From Flagellimonas okinawensis (GTDB lineage: Bacteria > Bacteroidota > Bacteroidia > Flavobacteriales > Flavobacteriaceae): a DNA stretch of 64,000 bases. The position numbers were made by a program, and so were the translations under genes. Every line of letters starts with the position of its first letter. The stretch's first letter is position 1. The notes beneath the pieces were generated by a model. The model saw only the letters and a program-made list of their open reading frames with translations. It did no database searches and was not told the origin of the DNA. The stretch spans positions 992,001-1,056,000 of the forward strand of contig NZ_JARFVA010000001.1 in assembly GCF_029194005.1 (NCBI RefSeq), given 5' to 3'. Shown here piece after piece: positions 50,243-59,982 of this stretch.

Positions 50243-51724
50243 ATGCAACTTTATAAAGACCAAACCTTAAGAATCCATAATTCACTTACTGGAAAAAAAG
50301 ACGTATTCGAACCCATAAACGAAGGTCATGTAGGCATGTATGTCTGTGGACCCACTGTTTATAGTAATGTTCACTTGGGCAACTGCCGTACTTTTATGTC
50401 TTTTGACATGATTTTCAGATACTTCAAACATTTGGGGTACAAAGTGCGTTACGTCCGTAACATAACAGATGCCGGGCATTTGGAAAACGATGCGGATGAA
50501 GGTGAGGACAAAATTGCAAAAAAAGCCAAGCTAGAGCAGATAGAGCCAATGGAGGTAGTGCAACGCTATACCGTTGATTTCCACAATACACTACAACAGT
50601 TTAATTTATTGCCCCCCAGCATTGAACCCACAGCCACGGGCCATATCATCGAGCAAATTGAAATTATAAAGGAGATTCTCGAAAAAGGTTTGGCCTATGA
50701 AGCAAATGGCTCTGTATACTTTGATGTTATCAAGTTCAATGAAAATCATGATTACGGTAAACTGAGCGGAAGAAAGTTGGAGGACATGATCACCAATACC
50801 CGTGAGCTTACCGCCCAGGACGAAAAAAGAAACCCTCAGGATTTTGCGCTTTGGAAAAAAGCCGAACCCCAACATATTATGCGATGGCCATCCCCATGGG
50901 GAGATGGTTTTCCGGGATGGCACCTGGAATGTACCGCGATGAGCACTAAATACTTAGGTGAAAATTTTGATATTCATGGTGGCGGAATGGACCTTAAGTT
51001 CCCACACCACGAGTGCGAAATCGCACAAGCCGAAGCCAGTACCGGAAAATCACCGGTAAACTATTGGATGCATGCCAATATGCTGACCCTGAACGGTAGA
51101 AAAATGTCCAAGTCCACAGACAACAACATCTATCCTGCCGAAATATTTAGTGGCAACAATAATATACTGAGCAAACCCTACACTCCCGCAGTAGTACGCT
51201 TTTTTATGATGCAGGCCCACTACACCAGTATTTTAGATCTTAGTGATGATGCCCTGCAGGCTTCCGAAAAAGGGTACAACCGTTTAATGGAAGCCCTTGA
51301 CAACGTTGATAAATTAAAAACAAGTGGGAAGTCGGATTTTGATGTAAAAGCATGGCAGCAAAAATGCTATGAAGCCATGAACGACGACTTTAATACACCA
51401 ATTTTAATAGCACAATTGTTCGAGGCCGTTAAACACATCAATCTTATAAAAGAAGATAACGAAACCATATCGGCAGAGGACAAAGACCTATTGGCAAGTT
51501 CGCTCAAAGCATTTGTATATGATGTCCTCGGTATAGAAAACCAATCCTTGACCAAGGATGATTCCAACACCCTTAACGGAGTAATGGAATTATTGATCGA
51601 TATTAGAAACGAAGCACGGGCCAAAAAGGACTTTGCCACTTCTGACAAAATCAGAGATCAGTTGGTGGAATTGGGAATTCAAATAAAGGACGGTAAGGAC
51701 GGAACAACCTTCAGCGTAAACTAG
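50243..51724 (+). CDS. cysS: cysteinyl-tRNA synthetase
   Basis: 493 residues, class I synthetase charging tRNA-Cys. The HIGH-type motif is within [16 protein letters not shown], whose Cys is a zinc ligand together with the later HLECTAMS and PHHECEIAQ motifs; KMSKS occurs as [10 protein letters not shown]. The C-terminal DALR-type helical domain covers about 370-493. Its stop overlaps by 4 bp the end of the convergent AraC-type gene. Confidence 0.97.
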   Translation: MQLYKDQTLRIHNSLTGKKDVFEPINEGHVGMYVCGPTVYSNVHLGNCRTFMSFDMIFRYFKHLGYKVRYVRNITDAGHLENDADEGEDKIAKKAKLEQIEPMEVVQRYTVDFHNTLQQFNLLPPSIEPTATGHIIEQIEIIKEILEKGLAYEANGSVYFDVIKFNENHDYGKLSGRKLEDMITNTRELTAQDEKRNPQDFALWKKAEPQHIMRWPSPWGDGFPGWHLECTAMSTKYLGENFDIHGGGMDLKFPHHECEIAQAEASTGKSPVNYWMHANMLTLNGRKMSKSTDNNIYPAEIFSGNNNILSKPYTPAVVRFFMMQAHYTSILDLSDDALQASEKGYNRLMEALDNVDKLKTSGKSDFDVKAWQQKCYEAMNDDFNTPILIAQLFEAVKHINLIKEDNETISAEDKDLLASSLKAFVYDVLGIENQSLTKDDSNTLNGVMELLIDIRNEARAKKDFATSDKIRDQLVELGIQIKDGKDGTTFSVN

Positions 51725-52629
51725 TGCTTTACGAATTTTGATTGGTACTCGCCTGGCGAAACATGAATTTTTCGCTTGAACAAACGGTTAAAATAAGAAC
51801 GGTTCTCAAACCCACATTCCAAATAAATCTCCTTGATTTTCCTATGTGGATCTTTCAACAGGTTGATGGCCATTTTTATGCGTTCGCTATTTATATAGTC
51901 AATCGGTGTTACGCCCAATTCTTCCTTGAAAGTTTTATGAAAGTGGGATTCGCTCATACAGGCTTTTTTACTCAAATCACTGACAGATAAAGGCTCGTGC
52001 AAGTGCTGTGAAATATATTCAATTACATAAGCCAACCGATTGTTCGAACTTATTTTAGACGCATTTTGCATGTATTTTTCCCGGGTATTTCCCTGTAATA
52101 TCCTAATAATCAATTCTTGCAACATATTGTCGACAAAAAAATCCTTGGACGGATGGTTTTCCGTAAACAGGTACAATAACCGTTGGATGATACCATAAAT
52201 ACTGGCATCATTTGTAAAATGATAGTTGTAATCCATCAATGCCCATTCGGTACCATCATGCTTTGGCATTGATTCGTTCATTAAATTGATGACCTTATTT
52301 ATTTTCTCATCTGAAATTGCCATGGCCAAGCAACGTGTCGGATTCTCTTCGTTCGCCTCGGGAAAATCTATACACATAACTTCATTGGAAGGAAGTATTA
52401 AAGATTCACCAGGTAAAAAGTTAAAAGATTTCTTGTCACGCAGATGCATCACCTTTTTTCCGATCAACATTGAGGCAAGAACAGCTTGGTCAAATTGAAG
52501 AAGTACTTTTTCCGCCTGTAAATGCGTCTCGAACACATGCATCGATGCATTGTTCAACGTGTAGGAGGTTTGGTTCTCGACCAAATGTTCAAGCTTTCTT
52601 TCTTTAAAAAATTTCTCTGGCAACTGCAT
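51721..52629 (-). CDS. AraC-family transcriptional regulator
   Basis: 302 residues. The C-terminal 100 residues carry the two helix-turn-helices of AraC/XylS ([20 protein letters not shown], then [20 protein letters not shown] and [20 protein letters not shown]). The N-terminal 190 residues are an effector or dimerisation domain of a type seen with ALDH genes (AraC_N-like). It is divergent from the aldehyde dehydrogenase/DUF779 operon; three direct repeats in the intergenic region are its probable binding sites. Likely activator in response to an alcohol or aldehyde. Confidence 0.92.
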   Translation of the reverse strand: MQLPEKFFKERKLEHLVENQTSYTLNNASMHVFETHLQAEKVLLQFDQAVLASMLIGKKVMHLRDKKSFNFLPGESLILPSNEVMCIDFPEANEENPTRCLAMAISDEKINKVINLMNESMPKHDGTEWALMDYNYHFTNDASIYGIIQRLLYLFTENHPSKDFFVDNMLQELIIRILQGNTREKYMQNASKISSNNRLAYVIEYISQHLHEPLSVSDLSKKACMSESHFHKTFKEELGVTPIDYINSERIKMAINLLKDPHRKIKEIYLECGFENRSYFNRLFKRKIHVSPGEYQSKFVKH

Positions 52630-52719
52630 ATAAACTACCTACTCCTTAATATATTATATAAATACTTACTAAATATAAAAATTATACTATGATATTTTGT
52701 TAAAAATATAAAAACAAAG

Positions 52720-52795
52720 AGAATCGGTCATGTCATTAATAGAATACGTCAGATGTACAGGATTCAAAATCAATACTTTTAGAATCAGTCACTTG
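52720..52795 (+). promoter_or_regulatory. three direct repeats, probable AraC-type binding sites
   Basis: AGAATCGGTCATG (52720), AGAATACGTCAGATG (52741) and AGAATCAGTCACTTG (52781) share the pattern AGAATnnGTCAnnTG. Start-to-start distances are 21 and 40 bp, about two and four helical turns, so all lie on one face of the DNA. They lie 47-122 bp before the aldehyde dehydrogenase ATG. Confidence 0.65.
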
Positions 52796-52841
52796 AGCAA
52801 AGTGTAAACGAACTTAAAAATTAATTTTAACAACAAGTATT

Positions 52842-54365
52842 ATGAGCAATGTACAAACTACTGAACAAAGTGTTTTGGAAAAACCAAAGTTCAAAGATCA
52901 GTATGAAAATTACATCGGTGGAAAATGGACCCCACCGACCAAAGGGGAATATTTTGACAATATATCCCCTGTAGATGGAAACGCATTTACCAAAATTGCG
53001 CGATCCACAGCAGAGGATGTGGACAAGGCCATCGATGCCGCTTGGGCAGCCGCGCCAGAGTGGAACAACTCCTCAGCAACTTATCGCAGTAATCTTTTAT
53101 TGAAGATTGCCGATGTTATGGAACGAAATTTAGAGGTTTTGGCCCGTGCGGAAACTTGGGACAATGGTAAAGCCTTGCGTGAAACCCGTGCAGCGGATAT
53201 GCCATTGGCCGTTGATCACTTTAGATATTTTGCCGGGGTTATTCGAGCAGAAGAAGGATCGGTAAGTGAATTGGACAGCAATACAGTTTCCATGAACGTT
53301 ATGGAGCCACTGGGTGTTGTTGGTCAAATCATCCCTTGGAACTTCCCTATTCTGATGGCCGCCTGGAAATTGGCCCCAGCTTTGGCAGCAGGAAACTGTG
53401 TGGTGTTAAAACCAGCAGAGCAAACTCCTGTTGGAATCTTGATTTTGATGGAATTGATCGAGGATATCCTTCCTGCAGGTGTACTTAACATAGTTAACGG
53501 TTTTGGCCTGGAAGCAGGTAAACCATTGGCATCCAGCCCTAGAATCAAAAAAATAGCCTTTACAGGGGAGACCACTACTGGGCAATTGATCATGCAATAT
53601 GCATCCAAGAACATTATCCCGGTAACATTGGAATTGGGAGGTAAATCACCCAATGTTTTCTTTGAAAGCATAATGGATGCCGATGACGAATTCTTCGACA
53701 AGTGCTTGGAAGGTGCTGTAATGTTCGCCTTAAACCAAGGTGAAGTATGTACCTGCCCATCCAGAATCTTGGTACAGGAAAGTATTTATGACAAATTCAT
53801 TGAGCGTGTCGTGGAGCGTACCAAAGCCATTAAACTTGGTCACCCCTTAGACCCAACAACTATGATGGGTGCTCAAGCCTCAAACGATCAGTTCGAGAAA
53901 ATTTTGAACTACATCCAAATAGGTAAAGAAGAAGGATGTGAAGTATTGGCAGGTGGTGAAGCAGCCTACAACGAAGGATTGGAAGGCGGATATTACATTC
54001 AACCCACTATCTTAAAAGGAAACAACAAAATGCGTGTGTTCCAAGAAGAAATTTTTGGTCCGGTAGTATGTGTCACTACTTTTAAAGATGAAGCCGAAGC
54101 TTTGGAAATTGCGAACGACACCCTATACGGTTTAGGCGCAGGGGTTTGGACTCGTGATATGCACCAAGCCTATAAAATCTCCAGACAGATACAAGCTGGT
54201 AGGGTTTGGGTAAACTGTTACCATAACTACCCTGCCCATGCACCATTTGGAGGGTACAAAAAATCTGGTATCGGTAGAGAAAATCATAAAATGATGCTCA
54301 GCCATTATACACAGACCAAAAACATGTTGATTTCCTATGACAAGAACAAATTAGGCTTTTTCTAG
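52842..54365 (+). CDS. aldehyde dehydrogenase (acetaldehyde-type, NAD-dependent)
   Basis: 507 residues. Oxidises an aldehyde to the acid with NAD(P)+. Motifs: [20 protein letters not shown], the Gly-rich [10 protein letters not shown], the general-base Glu in [14 protein letters not shown] and the catalytic Cys in [15 protein letters not shown] (the first Cys). The N-terminus ([20 protein letters not shown]) and the C-terminal [14 protein letters not shown] are those of the AldB/ExaC-type group induced by ethanol or similar compounds. The DUF779 gene follows one base later. Confidence 0.95.
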   Translation: MSNVQTTEQSVLEKPKFKDQYENYIGGKWTPPTKGEYFDNISPVDGNAFTKIARSTAEDVDKAIDAAWAAAPEWNNSSATYRSNLLLKIADVMERNLEVLARAETWDNGKALRETRAADMPLAVDHFRYFAGVIRAEEGSVSELDSNTVSMNVMEPLGVVGQIIPWNFPILMAAWKLAPALAAGNCVVLKPAEQTPVGILILMELIEDILPAGVLNIVNGFGLEAGKPLASSPRIKKIAFTGETTTGQLIMQYASKNIIPVTLELGGKSPNVFFESIMDADDEFFDKCLEGAVMFALNQGEVCTCPSRILVQESIYDKFIERVVERTKAIKLGHPLDPTTMMGAQASNDQFEKILNYIQIGKEEGCEVLAGGEAAYNEGLEGGYYIQPTILKGNNKMRVFQEEIFGPVVCVTTFKDEAEALEIANDTLYGLGAGVWTRDMHQAYKISRQIQAGRVWVNCYHNYPAHAPFGGYKKSGIGRENHKMMLSHYTQTKNMLISYDKNKLGFF

Positions 54366-54366
54366 G

Positions 54367-54753
54367 ATGGAAAATTTGATAAAACGCGTGTTGGTTTCGG
54401 ACCAAGCCATAAAAATTATTAATCAGCTCAGGGAACGCCACGGTGAATTGATGTTTCACCAAAGTGGAGGCTGTTGCGACGGCTCCTCCCCTATGTGCTT
54501 TCCAAAAGGTGAGTTGATGCTCAATGAAAATGATGTAAAATTGGGCACCATCCACGGATGCGATTTTTTTATGAGCAAGGATCAGTTCGAATACTGGAAA
54601 CACACACAACTTACAGTCGATGTGACCACGGGACGTGGTGCCAGTTTTAGTCTGGAAATACCGTTAGGACTCCGTTTTGTCATAAAGTCGAGATTATATA
54701 CAGATGAGGAACGGGAACATTTAGAACCCGTGCAATCAGCTGAAGAAGTTTAA
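54367..54753 (+). CDS. DUF779 protein
   Basis: 128 residues. The Cys-rich signature FHQSGGCCDGSSPMCFPKGE is diagnostic; a second conserved part is IHGCDFFMSKDQFEYWKHTQ, then the Gly-rich VTTGRGASFSLE. DUF779 proteins nearly always accompany acetaldehyde-type dehydrogenases and are thought to be metal-binding accessory proteins, although the function is unproven. One base separates it from the dehydrogenase stop; ends at a strong terminator. Confidence 0.93.
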   Translation: MENLIKRVLVSDQAIKIINQLRERHGELMFHQSGGCCDGSSPMCFPKGELMLNENDVKLGTIHGCDFFMSKDQFEYWKHTQLTVDVTTGRGASFSLEIPLGLRFVIKSRLYTDEEREHLEPVQSAEEV

Positions 54754-54756
54754 TAC

Positions 54757-54783
54757 AAGCCCCGACTTTGTCGGGGCTTTTTG
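54757..54783 (+). terminator. terminator of the aldehyde dehydrogenase operon
   Basis: AAGCCCCGAC (54757-54766) and GTCGGGGCTT (54770-54779) pair perfectly around a TTT loop and are followed by T. Confidence 0.93.
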
Positions 54784-54815
54784 CTACCTTGTATTTTCAT
54801 TGCAGCTAAGATCTT

Positions 54816-55037
54816 ATGAAGAAAATTTTGATAGCGCCGTTTATCCTCCTCGTGAGGTTTTACCAGCTTTTCATCTCCCCAATGCTCCCGTCTACCTGCC
54901 GCTATTCCCCAACTTGTTCGCAGTATACCTTGGAAGCTCTTAAAAAACATGGCCTGTTCAAGGGCGGCTGGCTCTCCATCAAACGTATCGCAAGTTGCAA
55001 CCCGTGGGGAGGAAGTGGATATGACCCTGTCCCTTAA
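54816..55037 (+). CDS. yidD: membrane protein insertion efficiency factor YidD
   Basis: 73 residues. The DUF37 signature is complete: [20 protein letters not shown], then [20 protein letters not shown] and the tail [14 protein letters not shown], with three conserved Cys. YidD assists YidC in inserting inner-membrane proteins. Here it precedes lgt by 67 bp and is not next to rpmH/rnpA/yidC, which is common in Bacteroidota. Confidence 0.95.
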   Translation: MKKILIAPFILLVRFYQLFISPMLPSTCRYSPTCSQYTLEALKKHGLFKGGWLSIKRIASCNPWGGSGYDPVP

Positions 55038-55104
55038 AAAATTGCGCTTTAATTAACACCGCCCAACCGTTCAAAGTAGTTATATTAGTCCAAAATTTAG
55101 ATAA

Positions 55105-56067
55105 ATGTATTTCCTCGGATTTGACTGGAACCCCGAAGGAACCCTTTTTAAATTGGGTTTCATACAGATAAAATATTATAATTTGTTATGGATTGCGGCC
55201 TTTGTTCTTGGCTGGTTCATCATGAAGAAAATCTTTGTGAATGAGAAAAAATCCATGGAAAAACTGGATTCCCTTTTTATTTATACTGTCGTCTCCATAA
55301 TGCTTGGAGCCCGATTGGGACACGTTTTCTTTTATGATTGGGACTACTACAAAGATCACTTAGCTGAAATTCTATTGCCGATCCATGAAAATGCCAATAG
55401 TTCACTTTTTGGAATCATCAATGGATACGAGTTTACGGGTTTTACCGGTTTGGCAAGTCACGGTGCCACCATCGCGGCGATTATCGGAATATGGTTGTAC
55501 ACCCGTAAGTGGAAAGACATTAAAATGCTTTGGTTGTTGGACCGTTTAGTGATTCCTTCAGCCATAGGTGCTGCCTTTGTTAGGTTCGGAAATTTCTTTA
55601 ACTCAGAAATCAATGGTAAAAAAGTGGACGAGTCCTATTTTTTGGCCACTCGGTTTATTCGAGATTCAGATGATATGCCCGCCTATCAAGCCATGGCGCT
55701 CACCAAGGAACAAACTCCGGGTGCCGCCTATAAGGCCATCCAGAACAATCCGGAATTTTCCGAGGTCTTACAAGCCATTCCATTTCGTCACCCAGCACAA
55801 TTGTACGAAGCCATTTGCTACATTTTCGTATTTATTGCCCTATACCTTTTGTATTGGAAAACGGATTGGAAAAACAAACCAGGTTTCCTTTTTGGTTTGT
55901 TCATGGTACTCCTGTTCGTGGTTCGGTTCTTTGTGGAATTCTACAAGAAAAGTCAGGGTGGATTCGAAGACACACTTGGAATGCTCTCCACTGGGCAATG
56001 GCTCAGTATCCCCATGATACTTATCGGGGTTTACTTTATGATTAAACCTGCACCCGTAGAACTGTAA
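55105..56067 (+). CDS. lgt: phosphatidylglycerol-prolipoprotein diacylglyceryl transferase
   Basis: 320 residues, seven transmembrane helices. Adds the diacylglyceryl group to the lipobox Cys of prolipoproteins, the first step for the many lipoproteins in this window. Conserved elements: IKYYNLLWIAAFVLGWFI, LGARLGHVFFYDW, FTGLASHGATIAAIIGIW, and RFGNFFNSEINGK containing the Lgt signature Arg-x-Gly-Asn-Phe-x-Asn-x-Glu. A periplasmic insert of about 50 residues (165-225) is longer than in E. coli. The DUF192 gene follows 4 bp later. Confidence 0.96.
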   Translation: MYFLGFDWNPEGTLFKLGFIQIKYYNLLWIAAFVLGWFIMKKIFVNEKKSMEKLDSLFIYTVVSIMLGARLGHVFFYDWDYYKDHLAEILLPIHENANSSLFGIINGYEFTGFTGLASHGATIAAIIGIWLYTRKWKDIKMLWLLDRLVIPSAIGAAFVRFGNFFNSEINGKKVDESYFLATRFIRDSDDMPAYQAMALTKEQTPGAAYKAIQNNPEFSEVLQAIPFRHPAQLYEAICYIFVFIALYLLYWKTDWKNKPGFLFGLFMVLLFVVRFFVEFYKKSQGGFEDTLGMLSTGQWLSIPMILIGVYFMIKPAPVEL

Positions 56068-56071
56068 CAGC

Positions 56072-56557
56072 ATGGTACAAGTTGGAAAAATAGCAATATT
56101 GGCATTTGCCATCATATTTGCCTCTTGCAAAACGGAATCTAAACAATCCCTTAAAACAGAAACCATCTCCTTTACCAAGGAAGGTGAGTTAACTGTAATT
56201 TCTACTGAAACAGACTCTATAAAGGCCAGTTTCGATATTGAAATTGCTGAAACGGATTACGAGACCAAAACAGGTTTGATGTACCGAAAATCGATGAAAG
56301 AAGACCGGGGAATGCTTTTTATACAACCAACAGAGTCCCAGCAGTATTTTTATATGAAAAACACCGAAATCCCTCTGGACATCATATACATCAACTCGGG
56401 CATGAAAGTCGTGAGCTTTCAAAAAAACGCAGAACCCTTCAACGAGGCAACCTTGCCCTCTAACGCTCCTGCCAAATATGTATTTGAAATCAACGCGGGA
56501 CTATCGGACAAATTGGGGCTTCAAGTCGGTGACAGCATCTCTTTTGTAAGGAATTAA
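56072..56557 (+). CDS. DUF192 lipoprotein
   Basis: 161 residues with lipobox FASC (Cys near residue 16). The DUF192 domain spans about 55-160: TGLMYRKSMKEDRGMLFIQP, then FYMKNTEIPLDIIYIN and ALP-type NAPAKYVFEINAGLSDKLGL and GDSISF. Family proteins are small beta barrels with unknown function. Directly after lgt (4 bp) and directly before the GNAT gene (0 bp), so part of a tight operon. Confidence 0.9.
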   Translation: MVQVGKIAILAFAIIFASCKTESKQSLKTETISFTKEGELTVISTETDSIKASFDIEIAETDYETKTGLMYRKSMKEDRGMLFIQPTESQQYFYMKNTEIPLDIIYINSGMKVVSFQKNAEPFNEATLPSNAPAKYVFEINAGLSDKLGLQVGDSISFVRN

Positions 56558-57082
56558 ATGTCAAAATATCTTTTAGAAAATCAATCTTCGGAACGATTGG
56601 TCTTTCGCAGACTGAAGCCATCTGATTTTGAAGATTGGCTGCCCTTTTATCACGACCCCAGATCTACCCAATACTGGGAAGGACTACCAACTGACCCGAT
56701 TGAAGCTTGTAAAACTCAGTTTGACCGAATTTTTGAACGCTACAAAAACAATCTGGGTGGAATGAACGCTCTTATTTCCAAAGAATCAGGAGAATTGGTC
56801 GGTATCTGTGGTTTACTCGTGCAATCGGTTGACGACATACAAGAACTTGAAATCGGTTATTCCGTACTACCAACATTTTGGCGACAAGGTTTTGCGTTCG
56901 AAGCTGCAAAAAAATGTAAAGAGGTCGCTTTTAAAAATAACTTCGCCAAGTCTTTGATTTCCATCATCCATGTAGACAATCTGCCATCGCAAAAAGTAGC
57001 ATTAAAAAATGGCATGTTGTTGGACAAAACCACCATCTACAAGAATAATCCAGTTCATATTTTTCGGGTGATGCAAGTATAA
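56558..57082 (+). CDS. GNAT-family N-acetyltransferase (RimJ/RimL-like)
   Basis: 174 residues. RimJ/RimL-type start (SSERLVFRRLKPSDFEDWLP), then LVGICGLLVQSVDDIQELEI, GYSVLPTFWRQGFAFEAAKK with the acetyl-CoA pyrophosphate loop Arg-Gln-Gly-Phe-Ala (variant of RxxGxA), and VDNLPSQKVALKNGML near the end. Acceptor unknown; homologues acetylate ribosomal proteins, amines or antibiotics. Follows the DUF192 gene without a gap. Confidence 0.9.
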   Translation: MSKYLLENQSSERLVFRRLKPSDFEDWLPFYHDPRSTQYWEGLPTDPIEACKTQFDRIFERYKNNLGGMNALISKESGELVGICGLLVQSVDDIQELEIGYSVLPTFWRQGFAFEAAKKCKEVAFKNNFAKSLISIIHVDNLPSQKVALKNGMLLDKTTIYKNNPVHIFRVMQV

Positions 57083-57112
57083 TCGTAATTTTGAGGCCAT
57101 ACGTTTTAACCT

Positions 57113-58363
57113 ATGACTCCAACCAAAAGTTACGCTATACTTACCCAGAACAATTCCAAAACCGACCAATTGGTAAAAGATATGCTTCGCAACAAAGCCA
57201 TTGGTGAACTTGAGGAATTGCAAACCTTGAACGGTGTTCTTTTTTCACGATCGGAAATTAATCGGTACATGGATGAAGAGGAACGTCATGATATCAAAAT
57301 ATTGACAAAAGATAGCGACCAATACCTAAAAACCATGAGCAGTGGGGAGCAGAAAAAGGCATTGCTCAAATATTTGTTGGCACAGGACCCAGATTTTATG
57401 ATCTTGGTCAACCCATTTGATAATTTGGATGTCGCCACACAAAGCAGTCTAAAAGAACAACTTTTACATATTGCTTCCAAAAAAATACTTGTTCAACTGG
57501 TGAGTAGGTTGGATGATATTTTACCCAATACAACAGATTTTTTAAAACTGGACGGTGAGATTTTACATAGGTATGAATCTCCCGAAGTCTTTTGGAAAGA
57601 AAACAAAACCGAGTCCATTAATTTTAATGGAGCCATTCCTGCACCCCTTTCCCCTGTTGATGTTAACCTAGAGGAACTGGTTAGTTTTAAAAAAGTCTCC
57701 GTTAGCTTTGATGGCCGCCAGGTATTGAATCAAATAGATTGGACCATCAAAAAAGGAGAGTTTTGGCAATTGATCGGACCTAATGGTAGTGGGAAGTCCA
57801 CCTTACTCTCCATGATTACCGGTGACAGTCATAAAGGCTATGGCGAGGACCTCACGATTTTTGGACAAAAAAAAGGGAGCGGTGAAAGTGTTTGGGACCT
57901 CAAACAAAAAATTGGATACTACACGCCTGCCATCACCAATAAATTCCGTGGATATCACAGTCTGGAAAATATGATTATTTCTGGAATCCATGACTCTATT
58001 GGGTTGTACGTACAGCCTACCGATAGTGAAAAACAATTAGCTGGGGAATGGTTACATCTTTTAGACCTGAAAGATAGAAAAAATGACCACTTTCGGGATT
58101 TATCTGTTGGTGACAAACGCTTGGTTATGATGGCACGTGCCATGGTAAAACACCCACCTTTACTTATTTTGGACGAACCTACTGCAGGTTTGGACGATTC
58201 AAGTGCCAACTTGTTTGTAGCCTTGGTAAATAAAATTGCCAAGGAAAGTGATTCTGCCATTGTTTTTGTCTCTCATCGCAAAGAACCCCAGCTGAATCCC
58301 GAACAAATTTTTGAACTCCACCCAACCACAAATGGTTCTACCGGGGTTACAAACAACACGTAA
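57113..58363 (+). CDS. ModF-like tandem ABC ATPase with a P-loop-less first domain
   Basis: 416 residues, shorter than the about 490 of E. coli ModF. The second domain (about 195-416) is a complete ATPase: Walker A GPNGSGKSTLLSMITGD, signature-like DLSVGDKRLVMMARAM, Walker B LLILDEPTAGLD, switch FVSHRKE. The first domain (1-160) starts directly in the helical part: it keeps a signature MSSGEQKKALLKYLL and a degenerate Walker B LVNPFDNLD, but has no Walker A. Only one composite site can thus bind ATP normally. No permease gene is nearby. Role unknown; ModF itself has been linked to molybdate and photorepair phenotypes. Confidence 0.85.
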   Translation: MTPTKSYAILTQNNSKTDQLVKDMLRNKAIGELEELQTLNGVLFSRSEINRYMDEEERHDIKILTKDSDQYLKTMSSGEQKKALLKYLLAQDPDFMILVNPFDNLDVATQSSLKEQLLHIASKKILVQLVSRLDDILPNTTDFLKLDGEILHRYESPEVFWKENKTESINFNGAIPAPLSPVDVNLEELVSFKKVSVSFDGRQVLNQIDWTIKKGEFWQLIGPNGSGKSTLLSMITGDSHKGYGEDLTIFGQKKGSGESVWDLKQKIGYYTPAITNKFRGYHSLENMIISGIHDSIGLYVQPTDSEKQLAGEWLHLLDLKDRKNDHFRDLSVGDKRLVMMARAMVKHPPLLILDEPTAGLDDSSANLFVALVNKIAKESDSAIVFVSHRKEPQLNPEQIFELHPTTNGSTGVTNNT

Positions 58364-58445
58364 TGATTTAACCCACAACCAATTAACATACTCATCCGTT
58401 TTTTTGCTATCTTATAGGGAATTCAATCGTTAACCATTCCCTTTC

Positions 58446-59909
58446 ATGCAAAAAATAAATGTAAAGCCAGGTGCCAAACTAGTGGACTACAAGGCATATG
58501 GCTCCCTCTATTCCTCTGTTCTAGACTTTATGGAACAGGCCAAAGACCCAATTGATTCCCTTAAGGGAAGAACTATTTGGATGATCAACTCCACAGCCAT
58601 TGGTGGCGGTGTAGCCGAAATGCTTCCCAGTCAAATGCGCATATTGCGCGAATTAGGGGTATCCATTGAATGGCTGGTAATCGAAGCAAAAAAAGATGCC
58701 TTTTTTGATTTGACCAAGCGTATACATAATGCCATACATGGAAGTGGCAACGGTGTGTTCACAGAGGAGGACCGCAAAATCTACGAGGAAGTAAATCGCA
58801 ATAACCTTTCAAAAGCGTTGGAACTCATTAATGATGGGGATATCGTTGTGGTCCACGACCCACAACCAATGCCATTGGCTGCGATGATAAAAAAAGAGAA
58901 AAACGTTTCCATAATTTGGCGATGCCATATTGGTTTGGAAGATGACACGGATGTAACGGATGCTGTTTGGAAGTTTTTGGAACCCTATACAAACGATTAT
59001 GATCATTTTGTGTTCAGTCTTCCCTCCTACGTCCCCAAACCCCTAAAGAACAGAACTTCGATAATTCCACCGGCCATAGACCCTTTAAGCCACAAGAACC
59101 GAGAACTTCAATTACACAAGTGTATCGGTATTTTGTATCAATCAGGCATATTGGACGATCACAAGGCCATTCTTTATGATCGCTACGAGCACTTGGTTAG
59201 AAAGGTGATGCCCGATGGATCTTTTGATGTTCTGGATGCAGGCAAAAATTTAGATTTGATCTATCGTCCAATTGTCACGGAAATTTCACGATGGGATCGC
59301 TTAAAAGGTTTCAAGGAATTGATGGAAGCCTTTATTAAAATGAAATTGGACAACCGAAAATATGGGGATCCCGAAAGTTTGGAGTACAAACGTATTGAAA
59401 TGACCTTATTGGTGATGGGTGGACCTGACCCTGCATTTGTCTCGGACGACCCCGAAGGCAAAGAGGTTTTAAAGGAATTGACCGAAACCTACAAGAAGGT
59501 GGATAAAAGTATGCAAAACGATATTGCCATACTGCTACTACCACTGGATAATCCCAAACAAAATGCATTGATCGTAAATGCGCTTCAGCGTACATCGAGC
59601 ATTATTGTTCAAAATTCCATTCAAGAAGGATTTGGACTTACCGCCACCGAGGCCATGTGGAAAAGAAAACCTGTATTGGTTTCCAATGCTGCCGGTCTTA
59701 AATTCCAGGTAGTCCACAACAAGACAGGACAAATAAATCCTGACCCCACAAACATTGAGGGTTTGGCCAAAACTTTGGCCTATATGTTAAATCACCCCAA
59801 AGAAAGGGACAAATGGGGCTTTAACGGACAATTACGCGTCATTCAAAACTTTACCTTGTTCAGTCAATTATTGTCATGGCTAGAGACATTGTCCAACAAC
59901 AAAGCCTAA
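58446..59909 (+). CDS. TreT-like GT4 glycosyltransferase (trehalose synthase/phosphorylase family)
   Basis: 487 residues, GT-B fold. The N-terminal IWMINSTAIGGGVAEMLPSQ and DIVVVHDPQPMPLAAMI are those of the ADP-glucose/UDP-glucose:glucose trehalose glycosyltransferring synthase (TreT) and trehalose phosphorylase group. The C-terminal donor-binding part has QNSIQEGFGLTATEAMWKRK with the EX7E-type Glu residues, then PVLVSNAAGLKFQ. The likely product is trehalose or a related alpha-glucoside used as a protectant, by family inference. Single gene, ending at a strong terminator. Confidence 0.85.
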   Translation: MQKINVKPGAKLVDYKAYGSLYSSVLDFMEQAKDPIDSLKGRTIWMINSTAIGGGVAEMLPSQMRILRELGVSIEWLVIEAKKDAFFDLTKRIHNAIHGSGNGVFTEEDRKIYEEVNRNNLSKALELINDGDIVVVHDPQPMPLAAMIKKEKNVSIIWRCHIGLEDDTDVTDAVWKFLEPYTNDYDHFVFSLPSYVPKPLKNRTSIIPPAIDPLSHKNRELQLHKCIGILYQSGILDDHKAILYDRYEHLVRKVMPDGSFDVLDAGKNLDLIYRPIVTEISRWDRLKGFKELMEAFIKMKLDNRKYGDPESLEYKRIEMTLLVMGGPDPAFVSDDPEGKEVLKELTETYKKVDKSMQNDIAILLLPLDNPKQNALIVNALQRTSSIIVQNSIQEGFGLTATEAMWKRKPVLVSNAAGLKFQVVHNKTGQINPDPTNIEGLAKTLAYMLNHPKERDKWGFNGQLRVIQNFTLFSQLLSWLETLSNNKA

Positions 59910-59926
59910 CAAAAGCATCAAAAAAC

Positions 59927-59952
59927 AAAGGCCCTCAAAATTGAGGGCCTTT
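59927..59952. terminator. bidirectional terminator between the glycosyltransferase and secDF
   Basis: AAAGGCCCTCAA and TTGAGGGCCTTT form a perfect 12-bp stem, the strongest in the window. Confidence 0.93.
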
Positions 59953-59982
59953 ATTATAAAGTGTAATAAAAAAAACGAAAAA

